Assembly: GCF_000419525.1 (NCBI RefSeq)
Contig: NZ_ATTE01000001.1
Span: forward strand, 2,216,655-2,280,654
Origin: Leucothrix mucor DSM 2157
Lineage (GTDB): Bacteria > Pseudomonadota > Gammaproteobacteria > Thiotrichales > Thiotrichaceae
Direction: 5' to 3'
DNA length: 64,000 bases
In this document: positions 23,909 to 32,638 of the stretch, piece after piece
Layout: each line of letters begins with the position of its first letter
Position numbering within the stretch: the first letter of the stretch is position 1
Translations under genes and position numbers: made by a program
Notes under the pieces: model-generated
Seen by the model: the letters and a program-made list of their open reading frames with translations, nothing else
Told to the model about the DNA's origin: nothing
Databases searched by the model: none

Positions 23909-25491
23909 GAATTTCCCCCCTCGTTTGATTCATCCATAATTTCCTGAAGTAATTCTTTTGTAAAGTCTTCGAGATCCTTCATCTCTTCAGGTGAATATTG
24001 GCTCTTGCTCATGATTGGATTTTTGGCTAGTGCTTTTGAAAACTTATCAAAATATGGATGAGGGAAAGAAGTCGCAACACCCAAACTTTCTAACTCTCGG
24101 GTTAATCGTTCAAACTCTTCCGACATTTCTGGTGTTTTTCCACTCAACCCAAGTAGCTGATACCGTCGCGTAAGAGCTTCAACGACACTCGGAGAAAGAA
24201 CTGATTGCAAACCAAATATCTCAGATTGCAGCAACCCATCTACGCCCATTCCTATAGGATCTTCATCTGGTATATCTGCGCTAACAACAGACCCAGTTTC
24301 TGTTGTTTTTCGATTCAACAATCTTACTTGTTCTTTCTTGAGGCCTCCTATCATCAATGGATTGTGAGATGCTATGAATAATTGTGACGTACTATCTACA
24401 ACCTGACTTTCAAGCAAATTCAAATACTCATACGTCCAAGCTGGATTTAAGTGAGTATCAGGCTCATCCAATAGAAACAATGATTCTTCGCCCTTCGTAA
24501 AATGAAGTAACCCCAGAACGGTAAGAAGTTGCTGCTCACCTTCAGATAGTTGATCAAAACGAATATAACCAGCATCACTATGCTTTACCGTAACCCGAAC
24601 CTCATCAATTAAGTCACAGAGGCTTAAACCCTCTAAATGTGCAAAAAAATGGGTTTCATCTTCTCCAGGATAAACCAACTCCTTTAAGGTCGCTTTATCT
24701 TTTATAAATAGATACAGCCTTTCTTGATCCTCTTTTCTATCCCTAAAATCCTTGGTGACAGATTCATCATTTCGAATAGGTGCTAGAGAGTGACGCCAAA
24801 GCCGATCTGTAAACGTTTGAAAAGCTCCTTTGGCATACCAAAAGGTTGGGTCACCATTTTCAAGGTCATTCTTATTAGGCTTTCCAGTTCGCCAAAAAGG
24901 CCTGTGCATTACGAATAGTGCTGACTCGAAGTCGCTAATTTTAAGATATTTTAACAAAAAATCTTTAATCTTGGGGCCTTCGTCCATTAAGAAAAATGCC
25001 AGTAAAACCAATTGACTATAATCTTTACGGCAATAGAACAAACGACGCAATGGAATATTCTCGGAAGTACTACCACCCTTCCAAGCTTTATATAAATTTT
25101 TAGTTGGCTTGTCGAATAGCTGCTCTAGTCTTTGATTCCAGCCAGAATAGTACGAAAAAACATATTTTGGTAAATACATCTCTGCATTATCGGCAAAAGC
25201 TTTAACAGCAACCTTTTTTTCCCCAACCTCTATCCTAAGCTTAGGCCGGGAGTCTGGATTACAGCAGACCTTTACCTTCTTATCTCGTATAACATAATCC
25301 AACTCATAGCAAAAACTTGAAGCCACACTCATTTCAAGATCACGAAAAATTTCCACTAAGACTTCAATAAGGTTGGACTTTCCTGCCCCATTCCTGCCTA
25401 AAACAACCGTCGTTTGCTCGACTGCATCCGGACAAATTTCAAAATTCTGAAGGTTGTTATAATCTTTTACAAAGAGACGTGTTATTCGCAT
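23905..25491 (-). CDS. PtuA-like AAA/ABC-type ATPase
   Basis: 528 residues. SMC/Rad50-type ATPase motifs are complete: Walker A GRNGAGKS (~31-38), signature LSEGEQQLLTVLGLL (~315), Walker B FLLDEPDTHLNPAW (~338) and the H-loop ASHNP (~372). The N-terminal MRITRLFVKDYNNLQNFEI and the long middle insertion fit the AAA_21/OLD-like proteins that partner PtuB nucleases. It begins 5 bp after the hsdS stop and overlaps the HNH gene by 4 bp, so it is expected to be co-expressed with the modification genes. Inferred role: sensing phage infection and activating the HNH partner. Confidence 0.78.
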   Translation of the reverse strand: MRITRLFVKDYNNLQNFEICPDAVEQTTVVLGRNGAGKSNLIEVLVEIFRDLEMSVASSFCYELDYVIRDKKVKVCCNPDSRPKLRIEVGEKKVAVKAFADNAEMYLPKYVFSYYSGWNQRLEQLFDKPTKNLYKAWKGGSTSENIPLRRLFYCRKDYSQLVLLAFFLMDEGPKIKDFLLKYLKISDFESALFVMHRPFWRTGKPNKNDLENGDPTFWYAKGAFQTFTDRLWRHSLAPIRNDESVTKDFRDRKEDQERLYLFIKDKATLKELVYPGEDETHFFAHLEGLSLCDLIDEVRVTVKHSDAGYIRFDQLSEGEQQLLTVLGLLHFTKGEESLFLLDEPDTHLNPAWTYEYLNLLESQVVDSTSQLFIASHNPLMIGGLKKEQVRLLNRKTTETGSVVSADIPDEDPIGMGVDGLLQSEIFGLQSVLSPSVVEALTRRYQLLGLSGKTPEMSEEFERLTRELESLGVATSFPHPYFDKFSKALAKNPIMSKSQYSPEEMKDLEDFTKELLQEIMDESNEGGNS

Positions 25492-25496
25492 TTCTA

Positions 25497-27032
25497 CTAT
25501 GCTCCAATAAGATTGGGATTAGTAATTTTTAGCAGCCTAAAGCTTGGATCAGCTGACTCATTATCTTCATCTATATTTTGCTCCTTGAGTTCTTGCTTAA
25601 GCTTCGCATAAAAGTCATCAATTGGAAGGCCTGACAACTTCCATAAAACATCAGGGTGAGCTTCACCACCATTATTTTCCAAAAGTCTAAATAAGTAATC
25701 TTTTGGCGCTTCATCTAGTCTCATAACATGTACCTTTGTTTTTACCACTCTTTTCTGTACTGCTTTTTTGCTATTCTTTGATTCCGCAATTTTTAGTTCT
25801 TGAGTCCGCTTTAACAACTCCGCAGCTGGCTCATCGTTTGGATCTTGCGGAACCAATGCACCACGAAATGCCTTGGCAATAATGGATTGAGTTAAGCGGT
25901 CTACTCGGGCTTTAGAGGTTTGATATTGCTTCTCGACGGAATCGGCTAGGGCAAATAGGGATTCTACTCGGCGGACTATTTCTTGTTGTTCTTCAATAGG
26001 AGGTAAATCAACATTTGCCTCTTTGATAACGCCAAGCGTAATACGCTGGTGACCCGCAGAAGACTTAATACTTTCAATAATGTATCTCTTAAATTTTCTT
26101 GAAGAAAAAAACAGCTCTAAGTATGATGCATACTCAGGTTCTTTAAGTTTTGCGCAAAAAAGCCTATCGGGATATTGAAAGACCTCTGTTTCTTCTAGCC
26201 CAACAACACAAGCACAGTTACCAACATACTCAGTGGAACCGCTAAGTCTTGTAAATAACAAGTCGCCATTAGCTAAAGTATTAGCTGATTTCAACAAGTC
26301 ATCACCCTTCAGATATCGATGATCCGTAAAATCTATCGTCATGTCTCTTACAGCACTAGATCTTAGAATTTTGGTTTCACTCACCTCATCCAAAGCCTTA
26401 CCTCCCGAGCCGCTTCTAATCTTATTAACCAAAGTTAAAAATGAAACCGAACTCCAACCTGTTTCTTCTGTACCCCGCCACTCCCGCGTCAACTCCCCCG
26501 AAGTCGCAGCCGCCAAAACAGACTGCCGAAAACGTTTCAACTGAACAGGTATTTTTTCCAGCCGAGCCTGAGCCTTATCAACTTTGGCAAGAAGACTATC
26601 GAGTTTATTGGCTATGCGGACTTGTTCGCTTAAAGGAGGAAGTAAAATATCTGCCTCCTTCAAAAACTTAAAGTGCCGCGCATAACCTTTATCTAAAATA
26701 TTCAGACTACACAGCTGGTAATAAAAAAATTTAGGTGCCAAATAGGCCTTCGGGTTTAACACTTTTGTTCCATCAGCTCCCGGCACAAAAGAAAAATCCA
26801 CCCACTTTATAATTCTTGTGTGATCTCCAAAGATACAGACAGGTGTGTTTATCTCTATTACTTTCTCCTCATCATTCACATAACCCGCAATGAAGTTCAA
26901 GCCTTGGTCAATTACCGGGAAAAGACCCTCAACCATTGTATCTTTAGTCTTCACTTTTAATTTTGTAGTTGAGATCTGCTCGAAGGTTTCACCGCATTTG
27001 AGAGACTCCCACCCAATCGGCAACCCACTCAC
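25497..27032 (-). CDS. hsdS: Type I restriction-modification specificity subunit HsdS
   Basis: 511 residues starting at GTG inside the hsdM stop (GTGA overlap), with GAGGTG upstream. Two target-recognition domains are separated by conserved helical spacers: LPPLSEQVRIANKLDSLLAK with ARLEKIPVQLKRFRQSVLAA, and LPPIEEQQEIVRRVESLFAL with KARVDRLTQSIIAKAFRG. A C-terminal extension of ~110 residues (from DPNDEPAAELLKRT) resembles a winged-helix module (DVLWKLSGLPIDDFYAKLKQ) seen on EcoEI-type subunits. It sets the DNA sequence methylated or cut by the complex. Confidence 0.92.
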   Translation of the reverse strand: MSGLPIGWESLKCGETFEQISTTKLKVKTKDTMVEGLFPVIDQGLNFIAGYVNDEEKVIEINTPVCIFGDHTRIIKWVDFSFVPGADGTKVLNPKAYLAPKFFYYQLCSLNILDKGYARHFKFLKEADILLPPLSEQVRIANKLDSLLAKVDKAQARLEKIPVQLKRFRQSVLAAATSGELTREWRGTEETGWSSVSFLTLVNKIRSGSGGKALDEVSETKILRSSAVRDMTIDFTDHRYLKGDDLLKSANTLANGDLLFTRLSGSTEYVGNCACVVGLEETEVFQYPDRLFCAKLKEPEYASYLELFFSSRKFKRYIIESIKSSAGHQRITLGVIKEANVDLPPIEEQQEIVRRVESLFALADSVEKQYQTSKARVDRLTQSIIAKAFRGALVPQDPNDEPAAELLKRTQELKIAESKNSKKAVQKRVVKTKVHVMRLDEAPKDYLFRLLENNGGEAHPDVLWKLSGLPIDDFYAKLKQELKEQNIDEDNESADPSFRLLKITNPNLIGA

Positions 27033-28528
27033 AAAGCCACCTCTTCACCTTCACCTTCTTCTGCCACATCCAACTCAACCAAAATCGATCTCAATTCCGT
27101 CATCGCGCCCGCCAGATCCTCCAACGCGCCATTAATCAATACATCCGGCTCTGGCAAGTCAGCACTGTCTTCGGTGCTGTCATCACGAATCCATGACAAA
27201 TCCAATGAGTCATCTTTTGCCGCAATCGTTTCACGGCTAAAACAACGCAAACGGCTGCTGTCAGCACCATCGGCACACCCGTCAACGAACTTCTGGCGCG
27301 CTGCCTCATCGACGGTTGTTAGGTCGCCTCCTACCGCTTGGTAGAAGTCACTCAAATGGCTAGTGTTAAACACTGTGCGCTTGCCAAATTGTGGCATATT
27401 CGAGCGCAGGTCATACACCCACACATTTTTGGTATTACCTTTGTCTTGCCTCAAATCGTTAGGTTTGGAGAAAAACAGCACATTGGTTTTTACGCCAGCC
27501 GCATAAAAGATGCCGGTCGGTAGCCGTAAAATGGTGTGCAGATTGCATTTTTCCATCAAATCATTTCGGATGGTTTTACCCATACCGCTTTCAAACAGCA
27601 CATTGTCTGGTAGGACAATCGCTGCGCGTCCACCGGGCTTCAGCATGCGCAAATACATCAAGTGTAAAAACGCTAATTGCTTGTTGCTGGTGTATTGCAC
27701 AAGGTCATCACGGGTTGGTATGCCGCCGCCCTGCTTGGTGCCAAACGGTGGGTTCGCAAGGATTAAGCTGGCTGGTGGCAGCGCTTTGCCTTCATTAGAG
27801 AGTGTGTCGCCAAACAGGATGCCTGCATTGTCATCATCCACCGCCAAATCATGCAGCATAAGATTCATCATCGCCAGTCGGCGCGTATCTGGTACCAATT
27901 CCATGCCGAAAAAGGTTTTGTGCTGATACTTGTCGTAGGCGATTTCGTCCAGAGCCTCAACGTCGTTGTGCTTAATAATATGGTGATGCGCGCTGATCAG
28001 AAAACCACCGGTACCCGCTGTTGGGTCAACGATCACATCATCCAGCGTCGGATTCATTAATTCGACCATGGCATTGATCAGCACGCGTGGCGTGAAATAT
28101 TGCCCCGCGCCAGATTTCTTTTCACCCGCGTTAATTTCCAGCAGGCCTTCGTACATATCGCCAAGCCCTTCTTCTTTGGCGCTGTACCAATCGAGTTTAT
28201 CGATTTCAGAGACTAGCCTGCTGAGCGTGGTGGGCTTGCGAATCACCGAGCTGGCATTGGCGTAAATAGCTTTGGTAATTAGCGAGCCGTGTGTACCCAA
28301 ATGGATCAGCAATTTTTTATATTCTTCTAAGCGCGTCGCAGCGTTGTAAGCTTCCAGATCAGACCAGCGATAACCCTCGGGAATATGCTCTTCCTGTCCG
28401 GTTTCATCCACCATTTTTAGAAACACTAAGTAGGTCAGTTCGTTGATATATTCGTGGTAAGTAACGCCATCATCGCGCAGCAGATTACACAGGTTCCAGA
28501 GTTTGGCAACGAGGTCTTGAGTGCTCAT
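27029..28528 (-). CDS. hsdM: Type I restriction-modification methyltransferase subunit HsdM
   Basis: 499 residues from ATG at 28528, chosen because AAGGA lies 5 nt upstream and MSTQDLVAKLWNLCNLLRDD is the usual start. An upstream in-frame ATG at 28603 lacks support. It has an N-terminal HsdM_N helical domain, SAM-binding VDPTAGTGGFLISAHHH and catalytic NPPFGTKQGGG. It methylates adenine with HsdS and uses S-adenosylmethionine. The C-terminal acidic tail reads VAEEGEGEEVAL. First gene of the hsdM-hsdS-ATPase-HNH operon. Confidence 0.94.
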   Translation of the reverse strand: MSTQDLVAKLWNLCNLLRDDGVTYHEYINELTYLVFLKMVDETGQEEHIPEGYRWSDLEAYNAATRLEEYKKLLIHLGTHGSLITKAIYANASSVIRKPTTLSRLVSEIDKLDWYSAKEEGLGDMYEGLLEINAGEKKSGAGQYFTPRVLINAMVELMNPTLDDVIVDPTAGTGGFLISAHHHIIKHNDVEALDEIAYDKYQHKTFFGMELVPDTRRLAMMNLMLHDLAVDDDNAGILFGDTLSNEGKALPPASLILANPPFGTKQGGGIPTRDDLVQYTSNKQLAFLHLMYLRMLKPGGRAAIVLPDNVLFESGMGKTIRNDLMEKCNLHTILRLPTGIFYAAGVKTNVLFFSKPNDLRQDKGNTKNVWVYDLRSNMPQFGKRTVFNTSHLSDFYQAVGGDLTTVDEAARQKFVDGCADGADSSRLRCFSRETIAAKDDSLDLSWIRDDSTEDSADLPEPDVLINGALEDLAGAMTELRSILVELDVAEEGEGEEVAL

Positions 28529-28651
28529 TTGTGTCCTTAAAGTTGGGGGTTTCAGGCTTTGTATCGTTTCTAATCGCTGTGCAATTCTACGCCTCAAATT
28601 CAAAAACTCACAGTGCTAGCCGCTATAAACTGGCAATGTTACTGTCGTTAA

Positions 28652-28852
28652 ATATCTCAACAAACGTTACAGAGGCTAGCCATCTCAGGTATACACTTAG
28701 ATGAAGTATGTAAACAACATGAGAACGAGCTAACCGTCACTCGCTGGCAAGAGTATCAAGAGATACAGGAAACCATTAGCAACGATAAAATGACGGAGTG
28801 GTTAGAGTCTTGGGGGGAGCTGATCAGGAGAAGCCATGCCCAGCGAAGATAG
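28652..28852 (+). pseudogene. Remnant resembling a CopG-type antitoxin
   Basis: A plus-strand frame opens after a TAA at 28649 and ends at TAG 28850, 66 codons, with no plausible start codon. The product LDEVCKQHENELTVTRWQEY...TISNDKMTEWLESWGE resembles the C-terminal part of small ribbon-helix-helix antitoxins that end in a TRW-x-x-Y/F...WL-x-SWG motif. The N-terminal DNA-binding strand is absent. It sits between hsdM and hsdR on the opposite strand. Family assignment is from memory of the motif and is tentative. Confidence 0.4.
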
Positions 28853-28875
28853 TGAGAAATGTATAGTTCGTATCA

Positions 28876-31800
28876 TCACTGCCAAAGCGCCTGATTAAAG
28901 GTTTGAAGCAAGTCATTTGCCGCGTTATCAAATAGCTTATTCGCGCGGCTAATGCCGCCATTTTGCTTGAATACACCTTGGTTTAGCGCGGCTTCATCCA
29001 CAACAATCATCGCTTTCATTTGCTTGGCAACACGCTCCAGCCATTGCCGTTGTGGGGTGCTCCAGTTTTTTAGAGCTAGCATTTTGACTAAAGCCTGATC
29101 GACGCGTTGCTCCCATGGAATCAGCGCTTCGCCAAGTGCTGCCTGGCGAATAAAGCCAATAATCCGCGCGGCGATGTCTTCACTTTTGACTTCGTTCCAA
29201 GCAATCTGTAAATCCTGCTCCCGAAATTGGTTGCGATCTAACTCAACGGCTAGCTCCTTGAGGCTTTGGCGGCTCAACTCCCATGGACGCTGCACCACTA
29301 CTTGCAAAGCAGCCATGCGGTTGCTGTTGGCATTGATAAATTGCGTGAAGGCTTGCAGATAATCCTCTGGCTTCTGTCCGTCGCCATAGCCTGTGGTGGT
29401 TTGTGTAAATTCATCCTCATGATGAGATATCACTAAATCTGGACGTTTACTGCCTCCCTGTGCTTTGGCATCTAGTATTTCACCCAAGCCAGGGTGTTCT
29501 TTAAACCATTCCGCTACTGCCTCCAGAGGCATGTTCTTTAGAGTTTTAGCGAACTCCTCTGCAGTTTCGCCAGCCACCGTTTCAAATTGGCTGGCTTGGT
29601 TGTCGCTGAGGTAGTTTTTCTTTACCTGTAACTTAGCGATGAACTGATCCTTGGCCAGCTGTTGTAACTGTGGTTCATCACTTCGAATCATTTCATTGCT
29701 AAGATCGGTAAAGCCAACATCCACCCTTGTCACAACAGGCTTCATGGTATTGACGTTTTCCAACTGCTCGTAAATATTGACTGCGTCATAAATACGGAAT
29801 GGCCCTTTGCCGATTTCAGGACATAAGCGCGTGGCACGCCCAAGCATTTGCTCAAATAGAATCCGGCTGTTTACGCGGCGCAAAAACACCAGATTACTAA
29901 TTGGACGCACGTCGATTCCGGTTGTCAGCAAATCAACAGTGACCGCGACATTGGGGAGCCGGTCGTTTTTGTAGGCGATTATTTTATCCAGCGGCTTGTC
30001 AGATGTACCGGTTATTTTCTGGATGGCATCATCTTCAACTTCACCATGAAAGGCCTCACAGGCTGACTTCAGCGCTTCAACCACCTGATCTGCATGTTGA
30101 TCAGTCACGCAAAAAATTAGCGTTTTCGCCGGTAAATACGGATCAATCGAGCCACTCTCGATCAGCCATTTACACACAGTTTTGGTAAATGAAATCGAAC
30201 GCACTTTGCGGTTAAAGTCAGCAACGTCAAACTCTAGCTCATCCGGTGTATTAAAGGTTTCGAGTGTGCTGGTATCTCTTTTTAACACCTGAACCTCATC
30301 ATTCACCTCGTAGCGAATCCCCTGCTCAGAAAGCTTGGTATGTATGCGAATCGGTGGCAAATGATCGTTTAACCATCCATCCAGCACTGCTTCTGGGTAG
30401 CTGTAAGTAAACACCGGCTTGCCAAAAATATCGGTGGTGTGCAGTGCAGGCGTAGCAGTCAGCCCGACCTTAAATGCATCAAAGTAATCGATCACTGCAC
30501 GGTATTTGGATTGGTAGTCTTTTTGGTTACGAAACAAGATTTCAGTCTCGCTAAGATCTTTATCCAACAAGTAACCACGGTGACATTCATCCACCACAAT
30601 GCAGTCGTATTGACCAACGCCAGGCTTGCTATCGTTATCGTTGGGGTAAAGGATGCGCTGAACTAAGCCTTGTACGGTCGCCACATGGACCTTGGTGTTG
30701 TCATCAGGCTGCTTATCGCCAAGTTCTTTTAACTCAAAAGTGTCGGCGAAGGTTTGAAGGTTTTCCAACCGTACTTCCTGAAAGTCAACAGTGGCTTGCT
30801 TGCCCAGCGCGGCCCGATCCACCAAAAACAAAACGCGTCGGAAGCGTTCAGCTTTAAGCAGTCGGTAAATGAGTGCGATACAGGTTTTGGTTTTTCCGGT
30901 GCCGGTGGCCATAGCGACTAAAGCACTGTCCTTACCATCGCGAATCGATTGCTCGACGGCTCGAATGGCAGTGACTTGGTAGTCGCGCAGCTTCAAATCA
31001 TAGTTGAAATCCATCGATTCCAGCTCGTCTTCTGCTTGCTGTGGCGTTTGGCGTAAATACGTTTTGATTTCGTGTGGGGTGTACCAGCCTTGCAGGGCTT
31101 TGCGGCGGTTAGTGGTGTTACGGACATCTAAAAACCAGATGCCACTTTCCTGCTCCAACTGTTTTAGGTATGGGCGACCATTGGTGGCAAATACCAACGG
31201 CACTTTAAATTCGCCATAGCTGGTCTCAATGGTAAATAGGCCATTTTCTTTTAAGCCTTTGGCATAGCGCTTGGATTGATCAAGTGCACTGTACACATTT
31301 TTGGCGTGCTTTTTAGCTTCTACCACCGCAACCGGTGTTAGCCCCATAAATAACACGTAGTCGGTTGGCCCTGAGTCAGTTGGCCACTCAGCAATAGCAC
31401 GATTTTGGTTGGCTAGCGGGTGAGAGCCATTGGCGTAGCGCAAGTTTTTGGTATCGGCTTCCCAGCCTGCTTCATTGAGCTGTAGATCGATAATGACGCG
31501 AGTCTCAGCTTCGCTCAGCTGAAATGGAAATTTCTCAACACGGGCTATCTCTTCGGCTTTCGCTTGCTGGTTTTTCTGTTCAAACTGTTCACGCTTAGCC
31601 GTATTAGCTGCATCCATTTCTGCGCGGAAAGCTTCGAGCTTCGCTTCGGTCTCTAGTGCCAGTGCTTCCCATATCTTGCTTTCTTCAGCCATGGTTTGAG
31701 CACGTTTGCGTTCGGCTTCTGCTTTGCTTGCTTCTATCTTCTTTAGCTGTTCAGCGGTTGCCAAACGTTCGGAGGCTGTTTTTTGCTGACGCTGTAACTC

Positions 31801-32262
31801 AGTGATGGTTTCTTCTAATTGGCGAACATCATCGGAAGGGTCTTTTGGTTTTTTATAAGCACCAGGCTTGAAGTTTTTGGCGCTATCGCCACCGAAAGTT
31901 TGGTGGTACCACGCGCTGAGTGAGAATCCGACTTGTAGCGACTCCAGCGCTTTGCGGTGTGTACTGGAGATAATGTCATGGCTGGCATCATTCCCTAGCT
32001 TGCGCAAACTGTGGAAAGCATCTTTGATATTCCTATCGAGCCTGAGCGTGTAATCCAGATCGCGTAACAACTCGTACTGAGTCACTTCCGACCCAAACGC
32101 AATACCAACACGCGCAGCAATCGCCTTAGCCAAAGCCTCACCGAGCTGTCGCATTTTGATGAGCGTGGTATTCGGGTCAGGGACAAAACAATGCTCGGCG
32201 GTTTCGGCTAGTCGCACCAGCAATTCATCGTGATGTTTCAGAAAATCAAAGTTGCTGCTCAT
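28876..32262 (-). CDS. hsdR: Type I restriction endonuclease subunit HsdR (EcoEI/type IB-like)
   Basis: 1128 residues. The N-terminus is a DUF4145-like helical domain (~1-140), followed by a charged coiled-coil rich in A/E/K (~150-245). The nuclease domain carries the PD-(D/E)xK element VVEAKKH near 312. The superfamily 2 motor has Walker A ATGTGKT (~452), motif II VVDECHRG (~555), LTATPAL, and motif VI QMLGRATRLCPE. An EcoEI-type C-terminal domain that contacts HsdM completes it. It translocates and cuts unmethylated DNA. It is transcribed apart from hsdM with a 272-bp gap between the genes. Confidence 0.94.
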   Translation of the reverse strand: MSSNFDFLKHHDELLVRLAETAEHCFVPDPNTTLIKMRQLGEALAKAIAARVGIAFGSEVTQYELLRDLDYTLRLDRNIKDAFHSLRKLGNDASHDIISSTHRKALESLQVGFSLSAWYHQTFGGDSAKNFKPGAYKKPKDPSDDVRQLEETITELQRQQKTASERLATAEQLKKIEASKAEAERKRAQTMAEESKIWEALALETEAKLEAFRAEMDAANTAKREQFEQKNQQAKAEEIARVEKFPFQLSEAETRVIIDLQLNEAGWEADTKNLRYANGSHPLANQNRAIAEWPTDSGPTDYVLFMGLTPVAVVEAKKHAKNVYSALDQSKRYAKGLKENGLFTIETSYGEFKVPLVFATNGRPYLKQLEQESGIWFLDVRNTTNRRKALQGWYTPHEIKTYLRQTPQQAEDELESMDFNYDLKLRDYQVTAIRAVEQSIRDGKDSALVAMATGTGKTKTCIALIYRLLKAERFRRVLFLVDRAALGKQATVDFQEVRLENLQTFADTFELKELGDKQPDDNTKVHVATVQGLVQRILYPNDNDSKPGVGQYDCIVVDECHRGYLLDKDLSETEILFRNQKDYQSKYRAVIDYFDAFKVGLTATPALHTTDIFGKPVFTYSYPEAVLDGWLNDHLPPIRIHTKLSEQGIRYEVNDEVQVLKRDTSTLETFNTPDELEFDVADFNRKVRSISFTKTVCKWLIESGSIDPYLPAKTLIFCVTDQHADQVVEALKSACEAFHGEVEDDAIQKITGTSDKPLDKIIAYKNDRLPNVAVTVDLLTTGIDVRPISNLVFLRRVNSRILFEQMLGRATRLCPEIGKGPFRIYDAVNIYEQLENVNTMKPVVTRVDVGFTDLSNEMIRSDEPQLQQLAKDQFIAKLQVKKNYLSDNQASQFETVAGETAEEFAKTLKNMPLEAVAEWFKEHPGLGEILDAKAQGGSKRPDLVISHHEDEFTQTTTGYGDGQKPEDYLQAFTQFINANSNRMAALQVVVQRPWELSRQSLKELAVELDRNQFREQDLQIAWNEVKSEDIAARIIGFIRQAALGEALIPWEQRVDQALVKMLALKNWSTPQRQWLERVAKQMKAMIVVDEAALNQGVFKQNGGISRANKLFDNAANDLLQTFNQALWQ

Positions 32263-32638
32263 CGGTAATTATTGCCTTTTCTGCCAAGCCGGATAGATAG
32301 AGGCTATTTTTGGCACAAAGCACAAAGTTATGTCCAGTTATTATTCATTACACCGAGTTTTAACTCTGCTCAGTCACATCTTTTACAAGGTATGTCTGTC
32401 AAAAAGACGAACAAACAAAATTAGCATATTAATTTATACTGATATTCAACGAAGGTTCAGCTAAAAAAGTTACACTGACTGTTGATTTGCTCCCGCTGGC
32501 TATTCCCCCAAATAGTGTATGCCTGTTCACTTCATTCTATTGTTTTTACATAAACCCCTTGAGTGTCACTCAGTTGTTACGCCGCTAATTATAAAAATAA
32601 GCCTCTGCTTGCTGTACCGCTCCACCGGAGACAATCCA
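32263..32638. other. Divergent promoter region between hsdR and the GH26-like gene
   Basis: 376 bp. It must hold the hsdR promoter (minus strand) and the hydrolase promoter (plus strand). A small in-frame extension of the hydrolase frame reaches back to 32519 but lacks a ribosome site. No further gene or clear repeat is seen; the stretch is AT-rich near 32400-32450. Confidence 0.5.

Noticed and set aside
23072-25491. Retron containing the PtuA/PtuB-like pair
   Set aside because: No reverse transcriptase or msr/msd-like structured RNA near; the pair is linked to hsdS instead.
28836-28899. Short frame after the CopG-like remnant as a possible toxin start
   Set aside because: Only 20 codons, ending inside hsdR's terminal region, with no toxin motif.
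32519-32638. Upstream extension of the GH26-like protein
   Set aside because: No ribosome site at 32519, while GGAG and a signal peptide support ATG at 32639.
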